Notes: generated from the sequence alone by a model not told the origin. Shown: positions 42,480 through 52,074, numbered from the stretch's first letter. The stretch is 64,000 nucleotides of DNA from Alkalihalobacterium chitinilyticum (GCF_029028005.1 NZ_JAOTPO010000010.1:124001-188000); one strand, 5' to 3'. Made by a program: numbers and translations.

Positions 42480-43987
42480 TCGATTCATATTTACTTTCCT
42501 TACTCATCTTCTCCCCGCTTGTAGGGATTATCATTTTAGCTTTTGTACCTAAAGGGCAACACCAGCTGTTGAAAGCGATAGGGTTTTTAACAACATTACT
42601 GCCACTTGTTTTAGCGCTAATGGTTTATGTAAACTTTGATCATGCTGGTTCAGGCAATCAGTTTGCGGAAACAAGAGACTGGATTAGTTTTAGTAACAGC
42701 AGTCTGTTAGCGTATGGTATTGATCTTGCCATTCCTTATGAACTAGGGTTGAATGGATTTGCGATGGTGCTTGTGTTATTAACAGCGATTGTTTCTACAC
42801 TAGCTGCACTAGCATCTATTATTCAAATTAAGTCAGGTTTTAAAGCGTACTTCATGTTGTTTCTTTTACTGGAAATTGGAATGCTTGGGGTATTTGCTTC
42901 ACAAAACTTATTCTTGTTTTTCTTATTCTTTGAATTAACACTCATTCCGATGTATTTCTTAATCGGCAGATGGGGCTTCTCAGATCGAGAAAAAGCAGCC
43001 AATAGCTTCCTGATCTATAACGGACTAGGGTCTGCGGTTTTATTAATCGTGATCGTTACATTGTTTGTCGTTACAAGTACAACCAATATTGATCAAATTT
43101 CAATGATGATGCAAATGGTTGGTCCAGAAGGGGATAACCTGAAGTGGGGATTACTCATTGCGTTACTCGTAGCGTTCGGTGTGAAACTGCCAATCTTTCC
43201 GTTACATAGCTGGATGCTCCGCGTGCACGTTCAAGCGCCGCCAGCCATCGTTATGCTTCACTCAGGGGTCTTATTGAAAATTGGTGCTTACGGATTAATT
43301 CGTTTTGGAGTAGGCTTTTTCCCAGAGCAGGTGAGCCAAATTGCGGCTATCCTTGCGATCTTAGGGGTTATCAACCTTTTATATGGTGCGTACTTGGCAC
43401 TCATTCAAACCGATTTAAAGATGGTGTTAGCGTACTCGAGTATTTCGCACATGGGGATCGTTCTGATTGGGGTTGCGGCGTTAAATGATGTCGGACTGCA
43501 AGGAGCTGTCTTCCAAGTGGTTTCTCACGGATTAATTTCCGCGTTACTATTTTTCTTAATTGGTGTATATTACGACCGTACGAATACATCGCTTATTCCA
43601 AATTTAAGCGGGTTAGCACGTTCAATGCCGATTGCTTCAGGGTTTTTATTAGTTGGAGCTATGGCTTCACTCGGACTGCCAGGTATGTCTGGGTTTATCA
43701 GTGAGTTTTTAGCGTTTTTAGGTTTATTTAGAGAAATGCCGATTATTGCAGCTGTCGGTACATTGGGGATAATTTTAACAGCAGTATACTTATTAAGAGC
43801 CACATTAAATGTGACATTCGGTCCGACGCCTGAGAAGTGGAAAGAGCTTCAGGATATCCGACCGGTGGAAATGGTTCCAGTCCTTGTTTTACTGGCATTT
43901 ATCGTTCTAATTGGTGTATATCCAAGTGTGTTAGCTGAACCGCTGCAAGCATCACTACAATTCATCTTAGCAGGGATAGGGGGGTAA
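42476..43987 (+). CDS. nuoM: NADH-quinone oxidoreductase subunit M
   Basis: A 503-residue antiporter-like proton-pumping subunit. FFELTLIPMYFLIGRWG holds the coupling Glu, and KLPIFPLHSWMLRVHVQAPP and MVLAYSSISHMGIVLIG are the conserved lysine-bearing helices. It overlaps nuoL by 4 bp. Confidence 0.96.
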   Translation: MIDSYLLSLLIFSPLVGIIILAFVPKGQHQLLKAIGFLTTLLPLVLALMVYVNFDHAGSGNQFAETRDWISFSNSSLLAYGIDLAIPYELGLNGFAMVLVLLTAIVSTLAALASIIQIKSGFKAYFMLFLLLEIGMLGVFASQNLFLFFLFFELTLIPMYFLIGRWGFSDREKAANSFLIYNGLGSAVLLIVIVTLFVVTSTTNIDQISMMMQMVGPEGDNLKWGLLIALLVAFGVKLPIFPLHSWMLRVHVQAPPAIVMLHSGVLLKIGAYGLIRFGVGFFPEQVSQIAAILAILGVINLLYGAYLALIQTDLKMVLAYSSISHMGIVLIGVAALNDVGLQGAVFQVVSHGLISALLFFLIGVYYDRTNTSLIPNLSGLARSMPIASGFLLVGAMASLGLPGMSGFISEFLAFLGLFREMPIIAAVGTLGIILTAVYLLRATLNVTFGPTPEKWKELQDIRPVEMVPVLVLLAFIVLIGVYPSVLAEPLQASLQFILAGIGG

Positions 43988-43992
43988 CGATT

Positions 43993-45495
43993 ATGGATTT
44001 AGAAACACTACTTAGCTACCCGTGGGGGATAATGGCACCTGAGTTTACCATTCTAATCGTTGCTACTCTCCTATCGATCATGGATCTATTCATGAAAGAT
44101 AAAGTAAACCGAAACGTTCTAGGATGGTTTGCAATCGGCGGGGTTGTGCTCGCGTTGATCTTCTTAATTGGTCAATTCGGCGCACCTGTCCAAATGATTT
44201 TATATGATACGTACCGGTTAGATTCGTTTTCAGTTGCATTTAAGCTGATATTATTAATCGGAACATTGTTTGTATTATTACTTGGGTTAGATTATGGTAA
44301 AAAAGAAATCAAATACCGCGGCGAATTTTTCTACCTATTGTTAACAGCATTACTTGGTGGAATGATCATGGCATCAAGTGCCGATATGATTACATTGTTC
44401 GTCGGTTTAGAATTATTATCTTTATCATCATACGTCATGGCAGGTCTTAGAAAAAATAATCTCCAATCGAATGAAGCGGCATTTAAATATGTCGTTAACG
44501 GTGGAGTAGCAACAGCGATTACGTTATTCGGTATGAGTTATGTGTATGGTCTGACAGGCTACACGAACTTATTCGATATTAGTGACGCGCTTCAAAATCC
44601 GGTCGTACTGGAAAACGGTTTTCTATTAGCCTTTGCGTTCTTCTTAGTATTTGTCGGACTCGCATTTAAAGTGGCAGCAGTTCCGTTTCACATGTGGTCA
44701 CCAGATGTGTATCAAGGTGCACCAACACCAGTTACTGCGTTTTTAAGTGTCGTTTCTAAAACAGCTGGATTTGCTCTTATTTTAAGATTTTTACTCGTTG
44801 TCTTTGGTGGAGCACACGGTATTCAACCGCTTCAACCATTACTATTAGATACGCAAATCTATATAGCTGTTGTGGCTGGTTTAACGATGATCGTCGGTAA
44901 TGTAATGGCCCTGCGCCAAACGAATGTCAAACGATTATTTGCGTATTCAAGTGTCGCTCAAGCTGGATATTTATTAGTACCGTTTGCGACATTATCAATC
45001 GTGATGTTTGAAAATGTTTGGTTCTACCTAGTGGCCTATCTCTTTATGAACTTAGGGGCGTTTGCCGTTTTACAACTCGTAACTACGCAATCAGGTACGG
45101 AAGATCTGAGAGGATTTGCCGGATTAGGTCAGCGTTCACCGTTAATGGCCGTCGGGATGGGAGTATTCCTCGTTTCCTTAGCAGGTATTCCTGTAACGGC
45201 TGGGTTTATGGGTAAATTCTATATCTTTATTGGAGCATTAAGTACGGGACACTTCATCTTAGCATCAGTTATGATTGCGACATCGGTAGTTTCGTACTTC
45301 TACTATTTTGGAATTATGACGCAAATGTTCTTTAGAAAAGCGCCGACAACGGAAGCGATGCGAGTGCCAATTGGTGCCTCAATCGTCATTGTCATTGCCG
45401 TTATTGCAACGATCGGACTAGGTATCGTGCCGCAGTTAGCGATCGACTTTTTCAATACAAACTTTGACTTCTCACAAATATTTATGCGTGTATAA
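43993..45495 (+). CDS. nuoN: NADH-quinone oxidoreductase subunit N
   Basis: A 500-residue antiporter-like subunit, last in the operon. LFVGLELLSLSSYVMAGLRK holds the coupling Glu, AAVPFHMWSPDVYQGAPTPV the channel region and VKRLFAYSSVAQAGYLL the helix-8 equivalent. A strong terminator follows. Confidence 0.96.
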   Translation: MDLETLLSYPWGIMAPEFTILIVATLLSIMDLFMKDKVNRNVLGWFAIGGVVLALIFLIGQFGAPVQMILYDTYRLDSFSVAFKLILLIGTLFVLLLGLDYGKKEIKYRGEFFYLLLTALLGGMIMASSADMITLFVGLELLSLSSYVMAGLRKNNLQSNEAAFKYVVNGGVATAITLFGMSYVYGLTGYTNLFDISDALQNPVVLENGFLLAFAFFLVFVGLAFKVAAVPFHMWSPDVYQGAPTPVTAFLSVVSKTAGFALILRFLLVVFGGAHGIQPLQPLLLDTQIYIAVVAGLTMIVGNVMALRQTNVKRLFAYSSVAQAGYLLVPFATLSIVMFENVWFYLVAYLFMNLGAFAVLQLVTTQSGTEDLRGFAGLGQRSPLMAVGMGVFLVSLAGIPVTAGFMGKFYIFIGALSTGHFILASVMIATSVVSYFYYFGIMTQMFFRKAPTTEAMRVPIGASIVIVIAVIATIGLGIVPQLAIDFFNTNFDFSQIFMRV

Positions 45496-45514
45496 TTCAA
45501 ATAAAATAATTGAG

Positions 45515-45546
45515 AAAAGAGCCTTCTTCATTGGGGGCTCTTTTTT
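45515..45546 (+). terminator. Terminator of the nuo operon
   Basis: AAAAGAGCC (45515-45523) pairs with GGCTCTTTT (45536-45544), ending in a T run. Confidence 0.95.
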
Positions 45547-45998
45547 GTGCTGGAAAACAGTGAAGGGTGGATTGTATAAACTTCATTTATTGGTAACCGA
45601 AGTGATTTACGTTTGATAGAAATAATTGGAATGGGACTTTACCTATGTAAATATATCTATTTTAGTAATAAAATTTTTTTATTATCGTTGGAACCATACG
45701 CTTCAGAACCCGTATATAAAGTATGTATATGGAGGTCAAAATAGGTTTCAAATAGCTGAAATGGTGGAATGTAATGAAGAGTGTTTGTTGGAGTATTGGT
45801 TTTGCGGTAAAAGCATTTCAACTAATTTTGTACTTTTGTGTATATTTCCAAGGAAATGTAGATTTTTATCGAAAAATCAGTTATGATGTATTTTGCATTG
45901 CTTTGTTCACTTTAGGTAAAACGTCCCTTTTCACGGAAAAGAGAGTTACAGTATAGTTAACAATGCAGTGATCTTTTCAGACCAAAAAAGGAGTAAAT
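45547..45998. other. Non-coding gap without recognised features
   Basis: About 450 bp of AT-rich sequence between the nuo terminator and ywzB. Short open frames here lack ribosome sites and protein-like composition. No repeat of the families seen elsewhere was found. Confidence 0.6.
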
Positions 45999-46001
45999 GT
46001 G

Positions 46002-46232
46002 ATGGATGGCTTTGGAATGCAAGGTTTGCTACATATTACAGTTAATCTTATGTTCGTAGTGGTCACCTGGTGGGCGCTTCAGTCTTTTAAGTTTGATCTT
46101 TTTTTTCGAGATCCTAAAGGACCAAAAGCGAAAACTCTGATGATCTTACTTACGATTGCAATTGCACATCTAGTGAGCAGCTTCTTTTTGGATTATCTTA
46201 ATTGGTCAACGATGCTGAAATACTTATTTTAA
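46002..46232 (+). CDS. ywzB: DUF1146 membrane protein YwzB
   Basis: A 76-residue two-helix membrane protein of the DUF1146 family, function unknown, found between atpC and ywmB in B. subtilis. The hydrophobic segments LLHITVNLMFVVVTWWALQ and TLMILLTIAIAHLVSSFFLDY flank a basic loop DPKGPKAK. The ATG at 46002 lies 8 nt after AAAGGAG. Here the nuo operon separates it from atpC. Confidence 0.85.
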   Translation: MDGFGMQGLLHITVNLMFVVVTWWALQSFKFDLFFRDPKGPKAKTLMILLTIAIAHLVSSFFLDYLNWSTMLKYLF

Positions 46233-46358
46233 AATCAAGTGAAGTCAATCCATAGATTGTCGAAAGTTGACTGTAACTTCCATGTATGTAAAGCCTCTCA
46301 ATGGAAAAAATGTTACTAATTAATTGTTTATGTAACGGAGAGGGGCTTACAGAGAGAG

Positions 46359-47084
46359 ATGAAAAAAATAGTGCCGATTTTAGGATTGGTTTTTTTATTC
46401 GCAATGAGTGTTTTAACTCACGGGGAATTGAAAGAACAAACACAACTAGTTGACATTGTTCACTTGATGGAAGAGCAAGAAGTTCAGATTGAAAATTGGA
46501 GACTGTACACGAGAGGGACTGGAAAAGAAGTCAGAGACATTCATGAGTATGAAGAAGAACTTGAGCAAATGATGGCTTCTGAAAAAAACTTTCAATGGGA
46601 TCTGAAAGATTGGAAACAACACGAACATTGGAAAGTAACCGGAACAAACGATGTTGAAAAACTAACTGTTGTAGCTTACCCTCAAGAAGAACAATACTCC
46701 ATGTACCTCATTTATGAATTTATGGGAACAGGTAACCCGCAAGATGTAGAGACCATTACTTCATTTTTTCTAAAACGCTTGGACCAGTTGTATGTAGAAA
46801 CCCCTACTGTATTTACAACCGTAACAGGTTACCACGAAGAAATCAAACCAAGTTTGATGTATGATTTCGGATCGGAACTCGTAGAAAAATTCTCGGCTGA
46901 GAAAATTGAAGAATTAAAAGAGGAAACTTTTATCTCAATCTCTGCATATAATGAACAGTGGGAAGACTCTCTCAATACGAACGGTAACAACATGAACTTA
47001 CAGGTTGCGTTAAGACAAGATCCAAGGTTGGGCGCTAAAACAACCATTACAATAGGAACGCCTATAATAACGACTGAATATTGA
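46359..47084 (+). CDS. ywmB: YwmB family protein
   Basis: A 241-residue protein with an N-terminal signal or anchor helix (about 4-19), then a mixed alpha/beta region of the YwmB/DUF1779 family, whose known structure has a TATA-binding-like fold. It is acidic and probably extracytoplasmic. It sits directly upstream of murAA, as in B. subtilis, which hints at an envelope role (inference). The ribosome site (AGAGAG) is weak. The protein ends TIGTPIITTEY. Confidence 0.82.
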   Translation: MKKIVPILGLVFLFAMSVLTHGELKEQTQLVDIVHLMEEQEVQIENWRLYTRGTGKEVRDIHEYEEELEQMMASEKNFQWDLKDWKQHEHWKVTGTNDVEKLTVVAYPQEEQYSMYLIYEFMGTGNPQDVETITSFFLKRLDQLYVETPTVFTTVTGYHEEIKPSLMYDFGSELVEKFSAEKIEELKEETFISISAYNEQWEDSLNTNGNNMNLQVALRQDPRLGAKTTITIGTPIITTEY

Positions 47085-47122
47085 TATATAAGAGACGTTG
47101 AAAAAAAGACGCGGAGGGGAAT

Positions 47123-48451
47123 ATGTTGGAAAAAATTATCGTCCAAGGTGGTAACCAGCTCTCTGGCTCTGTAAAAGTTGAAGGAGCTAAGAATGCTGTC
47201 TTACCCGTTATCGCTGCATCTATTCTCGCTAGCCGTGGCACTAGCAACATATATGATGTGCCATCTTTGGCTGATGTATACACGATGGAAGAAGTATTAA
47301 GAAATTTAAATATTGATGTGAAGTATGAAAACGGAACATTCTCTGTAAAAGCAGATAAACCATTAAAGATTGAAGCACCATTTGAATATGTAAGAAAAAT
47401 GCGTGCCTCTTTCTTAGTCATGGGACCTTTACTTGCTCGCGTCGGTCATGCAAGAATTGCTTTACCTGGTGGTTGTGCGATTGGTTCAAGACCGATTGAT
47501 CAACACTTAAAAGGGTTCGAAGCAATGGGAGCGGTAGTTGAAATTGGTAATGGTTTTATTGAAGCGAAGATCGACGGCCGTCTAAAAGGAGCAAAAATTT
47601 ATTTAGATTTCCCAAGTGTAGGTGCAACTGAAAACATTATGATGGCAGCTGCGATGGCAGAAGGTACTACGATCTTAGAAAATGCAGCTGAAGAGCCTGA
47701 AATTGTTTGCCTTGCGAACTACTTGAATGCGATGGGAGCTAAGGTTCGTGGAGCCGGAACGGGAACGATTCGCATTGAAGGTGTCGATGAGCTTGTCGCT
47801 GCGGATCATACCGTAATTGCTGATCGAATTGAAGCAGGTACATTTATGGTAGCTGCCGCTATTACTGGCGGGGATGTACTTGTAGAAGGTGCTGTTTCTG
47901 AACATTTACGTCCACTGGTTGCAAAAATGGAAGAAATGGGCGTTGAAATAATTGAGGAAGAAACGGGTCTTCGTGTAATCGGTCCGAAAGAGTTAAAACC
48001 GATTGATATTAAAACGATGCCACATCCGGGCTTCCCAACGGATATGCAAGCACAAATGATGGCACTGCTTCTTAAGTCAAATGGAACGAGTGTGATTACT
48101 GAAACAGTATTCGAAAATCGTTTTATGCACGTAGAAGAATTCCGCCGCATGAATGGAAATATTAAAATTGAAGGACGTTCAGCGATTATTAGCGGCCCAA
48201 GTTCACTTCAAGGCGCTGAAGTGTCAGCTACTGACTTACGTGCGGGTGCGGCCCTCATTCTAGCTGGTCTAGTTGCTGATGGAGTAACACGTGTCGTTGA
48301 ATTAAAGCATATCGACCGCGGCTATGTCGATCTAGCTGGTAAGCTAAAACAATTAGGTGCTAATGTGGAACGCATTGAAGAGATTGTTGAAGAAGAACTT
48401 GAAAATAAAGAAGCACCAGCACCATTAAAAATGAATTCAAATCTTGTTTAA
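47123..48451 (+). CDS. murAA: UDP-N-acetylglucosamine 1-carboxyvinyltransferase, main paralogue
   Basis: A 442-residue MurA that adds enolpyruvate to UDP-GlcNAc. The N-terminal [17 protein letters not shown], the active-site [16 protein letters not shown] with C118 and the [13 protein letters not shown] segment are intact. A Glu-rich tail of about 25 residues extends past the usual end. It lies between ywmB and spoIID, the B. subtilis murAA position, where it is the essential copy. The paralogue murAB is at 3.4 kb. Confidence 0.96.
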   Translation: MLEKIIVQGGNQLSGSVKVEGAKNAVLPVIAASILASRGTSNIYDVPSLADVYTMEEVLRNLNIDVKYENGTFSVKADKPLKIEAPFEYVRKMRASFLVMGPLLARVGHARIALPGGCAIGSRPIDQHLKGFEAMGAVVEIGNGFIEAKIDGRLKGAKIYLDFPSVGATENIMMAAAMAEGTTILENAAEEPEIVCLANYLNAMGAKVRGAGTGTIRIEGVDELVAADHTVIADRIEAGTFMVAAAITGGDVLVEGAVSEHLRPLVAKMEEMGVEIIEEETGLRVIGPKELKPIDIKTMPHPGFPTDMQAQMMALLLKSNGTSVITETVFENRFMHVEEFRRMNGNIKIEGRSAIISGPSSLQGAEVSATDLRAGAALILAGLVADGVTRVVELKHIDRGYVDLAGKLKQLGANVERIEEIVEEELENKEAPAPLKMNSNLV

Positions 48452-48461
48452 ATACAATTAA

Positions 48462-48498
48462 GGTGTCTTACGCTTTTCAGTGTAAGGCATCTTTTTTT
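48462..48498 (+). terminator. Terminator of murAA
   Basis: GGTGTCTTAC (48462-48471) pairs with GTAAGGCATC (48482-48491, with mismatches at two positions), followed by seven T residues. Confidence 0.85.
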
Positions 48499-48759
48499 GT
48501 GTGGTTTTTTAATAAGAAATTTCACGGCAAGAAAATCAACATTGAAAAAGCTTTGATTACGCACTAATGGAACTAACCATATATCCATTATTAACAGAAT
48601 TTTATAAAAATATATAGAAAAAACGAAAGAATATGTAAAAAAATTAAATTTGTAAAGGAACTGAAAAATAAGTTCTATATGATGACAAGCCCGCATAAAC
48701 TGATTGAGAGAGAAAAAACATATCCCAAAAATGAGTAGGTAGCGCACCTTATAGTGCGT

Positions 48760-48961
48760 GTTCAAAAAGGAGGACAAAAAGATCCAAGAAGTTTGAGGCG
48801 GTGCAGTTGCGAGTACCACAGCGTATGTTATTAATACGTGAGGAACGCAGCAACAAACCAACGAGCTTCCACAGGATGTGGTGACTTCGACGTTCCCACA
48901 GGACGTGAGGGGCTTAGTCGAAGATCATCTATGACAGAGATTTTTCCCGGACTTTTTGAAC
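48760..48961 (+). repeat. Dispersed element with conserved ends, copy 2
   Basis: About 202 bp. It begins GTTCAAAAAGGAGGACAAAA, continues TCCAAGAAGTTTGAG, shares TCGACGTTCCC and ends TTTTTCCCGGACTTTTTGAA. The ends match copy 1 at 39.1 kb read in reverse, while the middle is longer and diverged. It sits about 100 bp upstream of spoIID, in a 608-bp gap whose remainder is AT-rich. Confidence 0.8.
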
Positions 48962-49059
48962 ATCGTCTTATATTAGCTTTCTCAGCTTGCAATTATTACT
49001 TTTACCATCAGTGGGGGGTACACTGGTGGAACTTTTAGTTTAAATACTGGAGGCTTGGC

Positions 49060-50082
49060 ATGAAACGAATATTAATTATCGGAACTATTTTATGCTCTAT
49101 TATTGTAGGATTACCTGCTATGCTCGTCATCATGTTTTCTTCAGACGAAATTAAAAGCACACAACCCGTCCAAACCGCCGCCTCGACAGGTACCGGACAA
49201 GAGCTGTTAGAGAATGCGACACCGATCTCAATTGCAGTGTACCGGTCGCAAGAAAGCCGAATAGAAGAAGTTCCTCTCGAAGAATATGTCGTTGGGGTGG
49301 TAGCTTCAGAAATGCCCGCAAGTTTTGAAATTGAAGCATTAAAAGCACAGGCATTGACAGCGAGGACTTATATTTTAAAACAAATGCTGGAACCAAGTGA
49401 CATTGCTATGCCGGATGGAGCAATGGTAACTGATACCGTCCATCACCAAGTATATAAAAATCTTGAGCAGTTGAGACAAGAATGGGATAAAGATTTTGAC
49501 TGGCGGATTAATCGAATTCGTGAAGCGGTATTACAAACGCAAGGGCAAGTATTAACGTATAACGGTGAACCGATTACCGCTGCGTTCTTTTCAACAAGTA
49601 ACGGCTTTACAGAGAACTCGGAAGACTATTGGCCAAATGAAATTCCATACTTACGAAGTGTTGAAAGTCCGTGGGATACAAATTCACCAAGATTTACAGG
49701 GACCACTGCTTTTTCAGTAGGTGAATTCCAACAAAAATTAGGAGTACAGCTGCCAGCTGATGGTTCTGTAGGGAAAATTACGAATCGTACTGATGGAAAA
49801 CGTGTCGCTTCTGTCAATATTAATGGAAAAGAATTAACAGGTCGTCAAGTACGAGAGAAATTAGCGCTAGACTCGAGTGATTTTAACTGGAGACGTCAAG
49901 GAGATCAAGTCATTATTGAAACAAAAGGCTGGGGACACGGTGTTGGGATGAGCCAATACGGTGCAAACGGCATGGCACAAGAAGGAAAGACCTACAGAGA
50001 AATTATCGAACATTATTATCAAGGAGTAGCCGTTTCACCGGTCGACCCGTATATTGGTCAGCTCGTCGTTCAGAAGGATTAA
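49060..50082 (+). CDS. spoIID: Stage II sporulation protein D, lytic transglycosylase
   Basis: A 340-residue mother-cell peptidoglycan hydrolase needed for engulfment with SpoIIM and SpoIIP. It has an N-terminal membrane anchor (4-27), then the SpoIID domain: EEYVVGVVASEMPASFE with catalytic E84, IEALKAQALTARTYIL, AAFFSTSNGFTENSED and the C-terminal GWGHGVGMSQYGANGMAQEG. E84 corresponds to the catalytic glutamate of the B. subtilis enzyme by motif. The ATG follows GGAGGC. It holds the same position after murAA as in B. subtilis. Confidence 0.96.
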   Translation: MKRILIIGTILCSIIVGLPAMLVIMFSSDEIKSTQPVQTAASTGTGQELLENATPISIAVYRSQESRIEEVPLEEYVVGVVASEMPASFEIEALKAQALTARTYILKQMLEPSDIAMPDGAMVTDTVHHQVYKNLEQLRQEWDKDFDWRINRIREAVLQTQGQVLTYNGEPITAAFFSTSNGFTENSEDYWPNEIPYLRSVESPWDTNSPRFTGTTAFSVGEFQQKLGVQLPADGSVGKITNRTDGKRVASVNINGKELTGRQVREKLALDSSDFNWRRQGDQVIIETKGWGHGVGMSQYGANGMAQEGKTYREIIEHYYQGVAVSPVDPYIGQLVVQKD

Positions 50083-50299
50083 GGGCATTGCAGCTCATAC
50101 AGACTTTTTGTTTTTATAAGGTAGGTCTAAAGTATTTACTAATGGAAGAAAATGATCGACTGGTCTATTTTTCCTATTAATAGAGCTGGGTTGACTTAAA
50201 GATATTAACTAAGAATAAGATTAGGGCAGGAGCTGTGCTTTATCTGGGTAGAATGAGTTAGATTGATCATGGTTTAGGTCAAAATATCCTTAAATTAAG

Positions 50300-50700
50300 A
50301 AGCGATCATATTAAGTTTCGTTTTAGGGTAGTTTTTTTCCTTTAACTGGAAATGGCTCAAAACTAAGTTAAGGTTTAGGGTAATAATTTTACTATAACTG
50401 GAAATTAAGTGATCTAAAGCGGAATTTAGGGTAATAATTTTACTATAACTGGAAATATGGTGATCTAAAGTAGAACTTAGGATAAAAAACTTCCTTATAT
50501 TAGAAAATTTATGGACTAAAGTGTTGTTTAGGATTAATTTTTTCCTGTAAATGGTATTATTATGATCTAAAGCGGAATTTAGAACAATGATTATCCTATA
50601 ACTGGGAATAATCTCTGTTAAATCAAAGTACAAAACAATAAATTCCCTAAAATTGGTATTGTGGTTATCTTAAGTCTACTTAGAACAATAACTAGAGACG
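50300..50700. repeat. 51-bp tandem repeat array, about 8 diverged units
   Basis: The core TTAGGG/TTAGAA recurs at 50323, 50375, 50426, 50477, 50528, 50579, about 50629 and 50680, a 51-bp period. Units read GGAAATTAAGTGATCTAAAG then CGGAATTTAGGGTAATAATT. TCTAAAGCG occupies the same phase (positions 14-22) as in the 9.5-kb array, so the two arrays are related. Inner pairs CTAAA/TTTAG and ATTT/AAAT give small hairpins. It lies between spoIID and spoIIQ. Confidence 0.85.
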
Positions 50701-50731
50701 GGGCAATAAAACATATAAATGATAAAAAAGG

Positions 50732-50770
50732 TCGCGTGGGGATAGGTGATAAAAACCCATGCGATTTTTT
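50732..50770 (+). terminator. Terminator-like hairpin upstream of spoIIQ
   Basis: TCGCGTGGG (50732-50740) pairs with CCCATGCGA (50756-50764, one G-U), followed by seven T residues. It is too far from spoIID (650 bp) to be certain what it terminates. Confidence 0.75.
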
Positions 50771-50814
50771 TCATTGATGCTCGCTATGGCTGTGCTCTGA
50801 ATAGGGAGAGGATA

Positions 50815-51010
50815 TAGAGGACTAAGGACTCTATTGGTAGAAAAACGACTCTTTAAGCGTTTTAGAGGACTAAGCCGACGTTATTCATTCAATAGAAACA
50901 ACCTAGTAACTAAGACAAATAGTTCAAATAACAGCTTAACTGTCTGCTGCCACCACCCCATTAGACCAGGTCATTGCCTTCTTTATAAACAGCAGTATCT
51001 AAGTCCTCTA
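50815..51010. repeat. Partial palindromic composite related to the 16-kb and 22-kb loci
   Basis: TAGAGGACTAAG occurs at 50815 and 50863, and the inverted CTAAGTCCTCTA at 50999. This gives two direct units (48 bp apart) and one inverted unit, similar in layout but more degenerate than the other two composites. Confidence 0.6.
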
Positions 51011-51109
51011 AAACCAGCTGTTTTATTGAACAAAAAAATATTTTTAAATAGCATGCATAATATTAATCACTTTGTCGAAAAATAATCAGAAAAGTTTTTT
51101 TTAGAAAAT

Positions 51110-51138
51110 GTATATAATTTCTTCAATTTGATCAGAAT
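51110..51138 (+). promoter_or_regulatory. Candidate sigma-F promoter of spoIIQ
   Basis: GTATA (51110-51114), 15 nt, then GATCAGAAT (51130-51138), two mismatches to the sigma-F -10 pattern. spoIIQ is a known sigma-F gene. The implied leader is only about 15 nt, similar to that predicted for spoIIR. Confidence 0.45.
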
Positions 51139-51159
51139 GATTGCTGAGGTGATGATCAA

Positions 51160-52008
51160 ATGAGAGATGAAGAAAAACAACAATCTTCAAAACAATCAGA
51201 TGAAGTGAAAAAATTTAATGTTCAACGTTTCTTACGTAAGAAATGGATGTTACCTGCTGTTTACTTAGGAGCTGCTGCAATCGTACTTAGTGCTTTTTTC
51301 CTCATGCAAAATCAAGATAATACAGCTTTAGAAGATCCATCAGGGGTCAGTCAACCAATGGAAGATGGGATTGAAGTAATCGAAGGCGAAGCGGTACCAG
51401 TAACAAGTGCTAACGAAGTTATTAAAATGCCAGTAGCAAATGAAAGTGAAGTTGATATTGTAGGATACTTTTACGACTTCAACTCTTCAGCTGAAGAGCA
51501 AGAAGCTGCATTAGTGTATTACAATAACATGTACTATCAGAACAGAGGTATTGATATTGCTAAAGAAGACGGCGAAAGCTTTGAAGTAACAGCTGCACTT
51601 AGTGGAACTGTCGTAAAAGCAGAAAAAGATCCTTTACTAGGACATGTAGTAGAAATTAACCATGAAGATGGTGTGATTACACATTACCACAGTTTAGAAG
51701 GTCTTGAAGTAGAAGAAGGTACTTCAGTAAAACAAGGTGACATTATTGGACGTGCAGGTCGTAACTTATACAACGCCGATGCAAACGTTCATGTTCATTT
51801 CGAAATTCGTCATAACGGAAATGCAGTCAATCCGTTAGACTACTTCAACCAAAATCTTGAAACACTTGTCGACGAAAGCCATCGTATGGACGAAGACATC
51901 GCAAGTGCTGAAGAAGATACTGCGGATGAAGAAGACGTAAAAGATGACGAAGAAAAGAACGAAGACGAAGACAAAGCCGTTGACGAAGACAAAAACAAAC
52001 AAGAATAA
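51160..52008 (+). CDS. spoIIQ: Stage II sporulation protein Q
   Basis: A 282-residue forespore membrane protein that pairs with mother-cell SpoIIIAH to form the channel and zipper used in engulfment. It has a cytoplasmic N terminus, one membrane helix (31-49) and a degenerate M23/LytM domain (about 115-225). The first zinc-ligand position, His in active enzymes (HxGxD), is N128 in NRGID, while HVHFEIRHNG is kept, so it is probably not an active peptidase, as in B. subtilis. The C-terminal 50 residues are an Asp/Glu/Lys-rich tail. The ATG follows GAGGTGATG. Confidence 0.95.
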   Translation: MRDEEKQQSSKQSDEVKKFNVQRFLRKKWMLPAVYLGAAAIVLSAFFLMQNQDNTALEDPSGVSQPMEDGIEVIEGEAVPVTSANEVIKMPVANESEVDIVGYFYDFNSSAEEQEAALVYYNNMYYQNRGIDIAKEDGESFEVTAALSGTVVKAEKDPLLGHVVEINHEDGVITHYHSLEGLEVEEGTSVKQGDIIGRAGRNLYNADANVHVHFEIRHNGNAVNPLDYFNQNLETLVDESHRMDEDIASAEEDTADEEDVKDDEEKNEDEDKAVDEDKNKQE

Positions 52009-52017
52009 GTAACTACC

Positions 52018-52074
52018 GGTGCCAGGCACCTTTAACGAAGCAATGTGTTAAAGGTGCCTGGCACCTCTTTTTTT
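52018..52074 (+). repeat. REP-like palindrome, copy 2, also a terminator for spoIIQ
   Basis: GGTGCCAGGCACCTTTAAC (52018-52036) pairs perfectly over 19 bp with 52047-52065, then TCTTTTTTTG. It is the same family as the 14.8-, 60.5- and 62.5-kb elements. Its position directly after spoIIQ and the T run make it a working terminator. Confidence 0.92.

Noticed and set aside
45626-45956. Two overlapping short frames between nuoN and ywzB
   Set aside because: AT-rich, no ribosome sites, Phe/Tyr-rich composition typical of random AT-rich sequence.
48838-49038. 66-residue frame upstream of spoIID
   Set aside because: It lies mostly inside the dispersed non-coding element and lacks a ribosome site.
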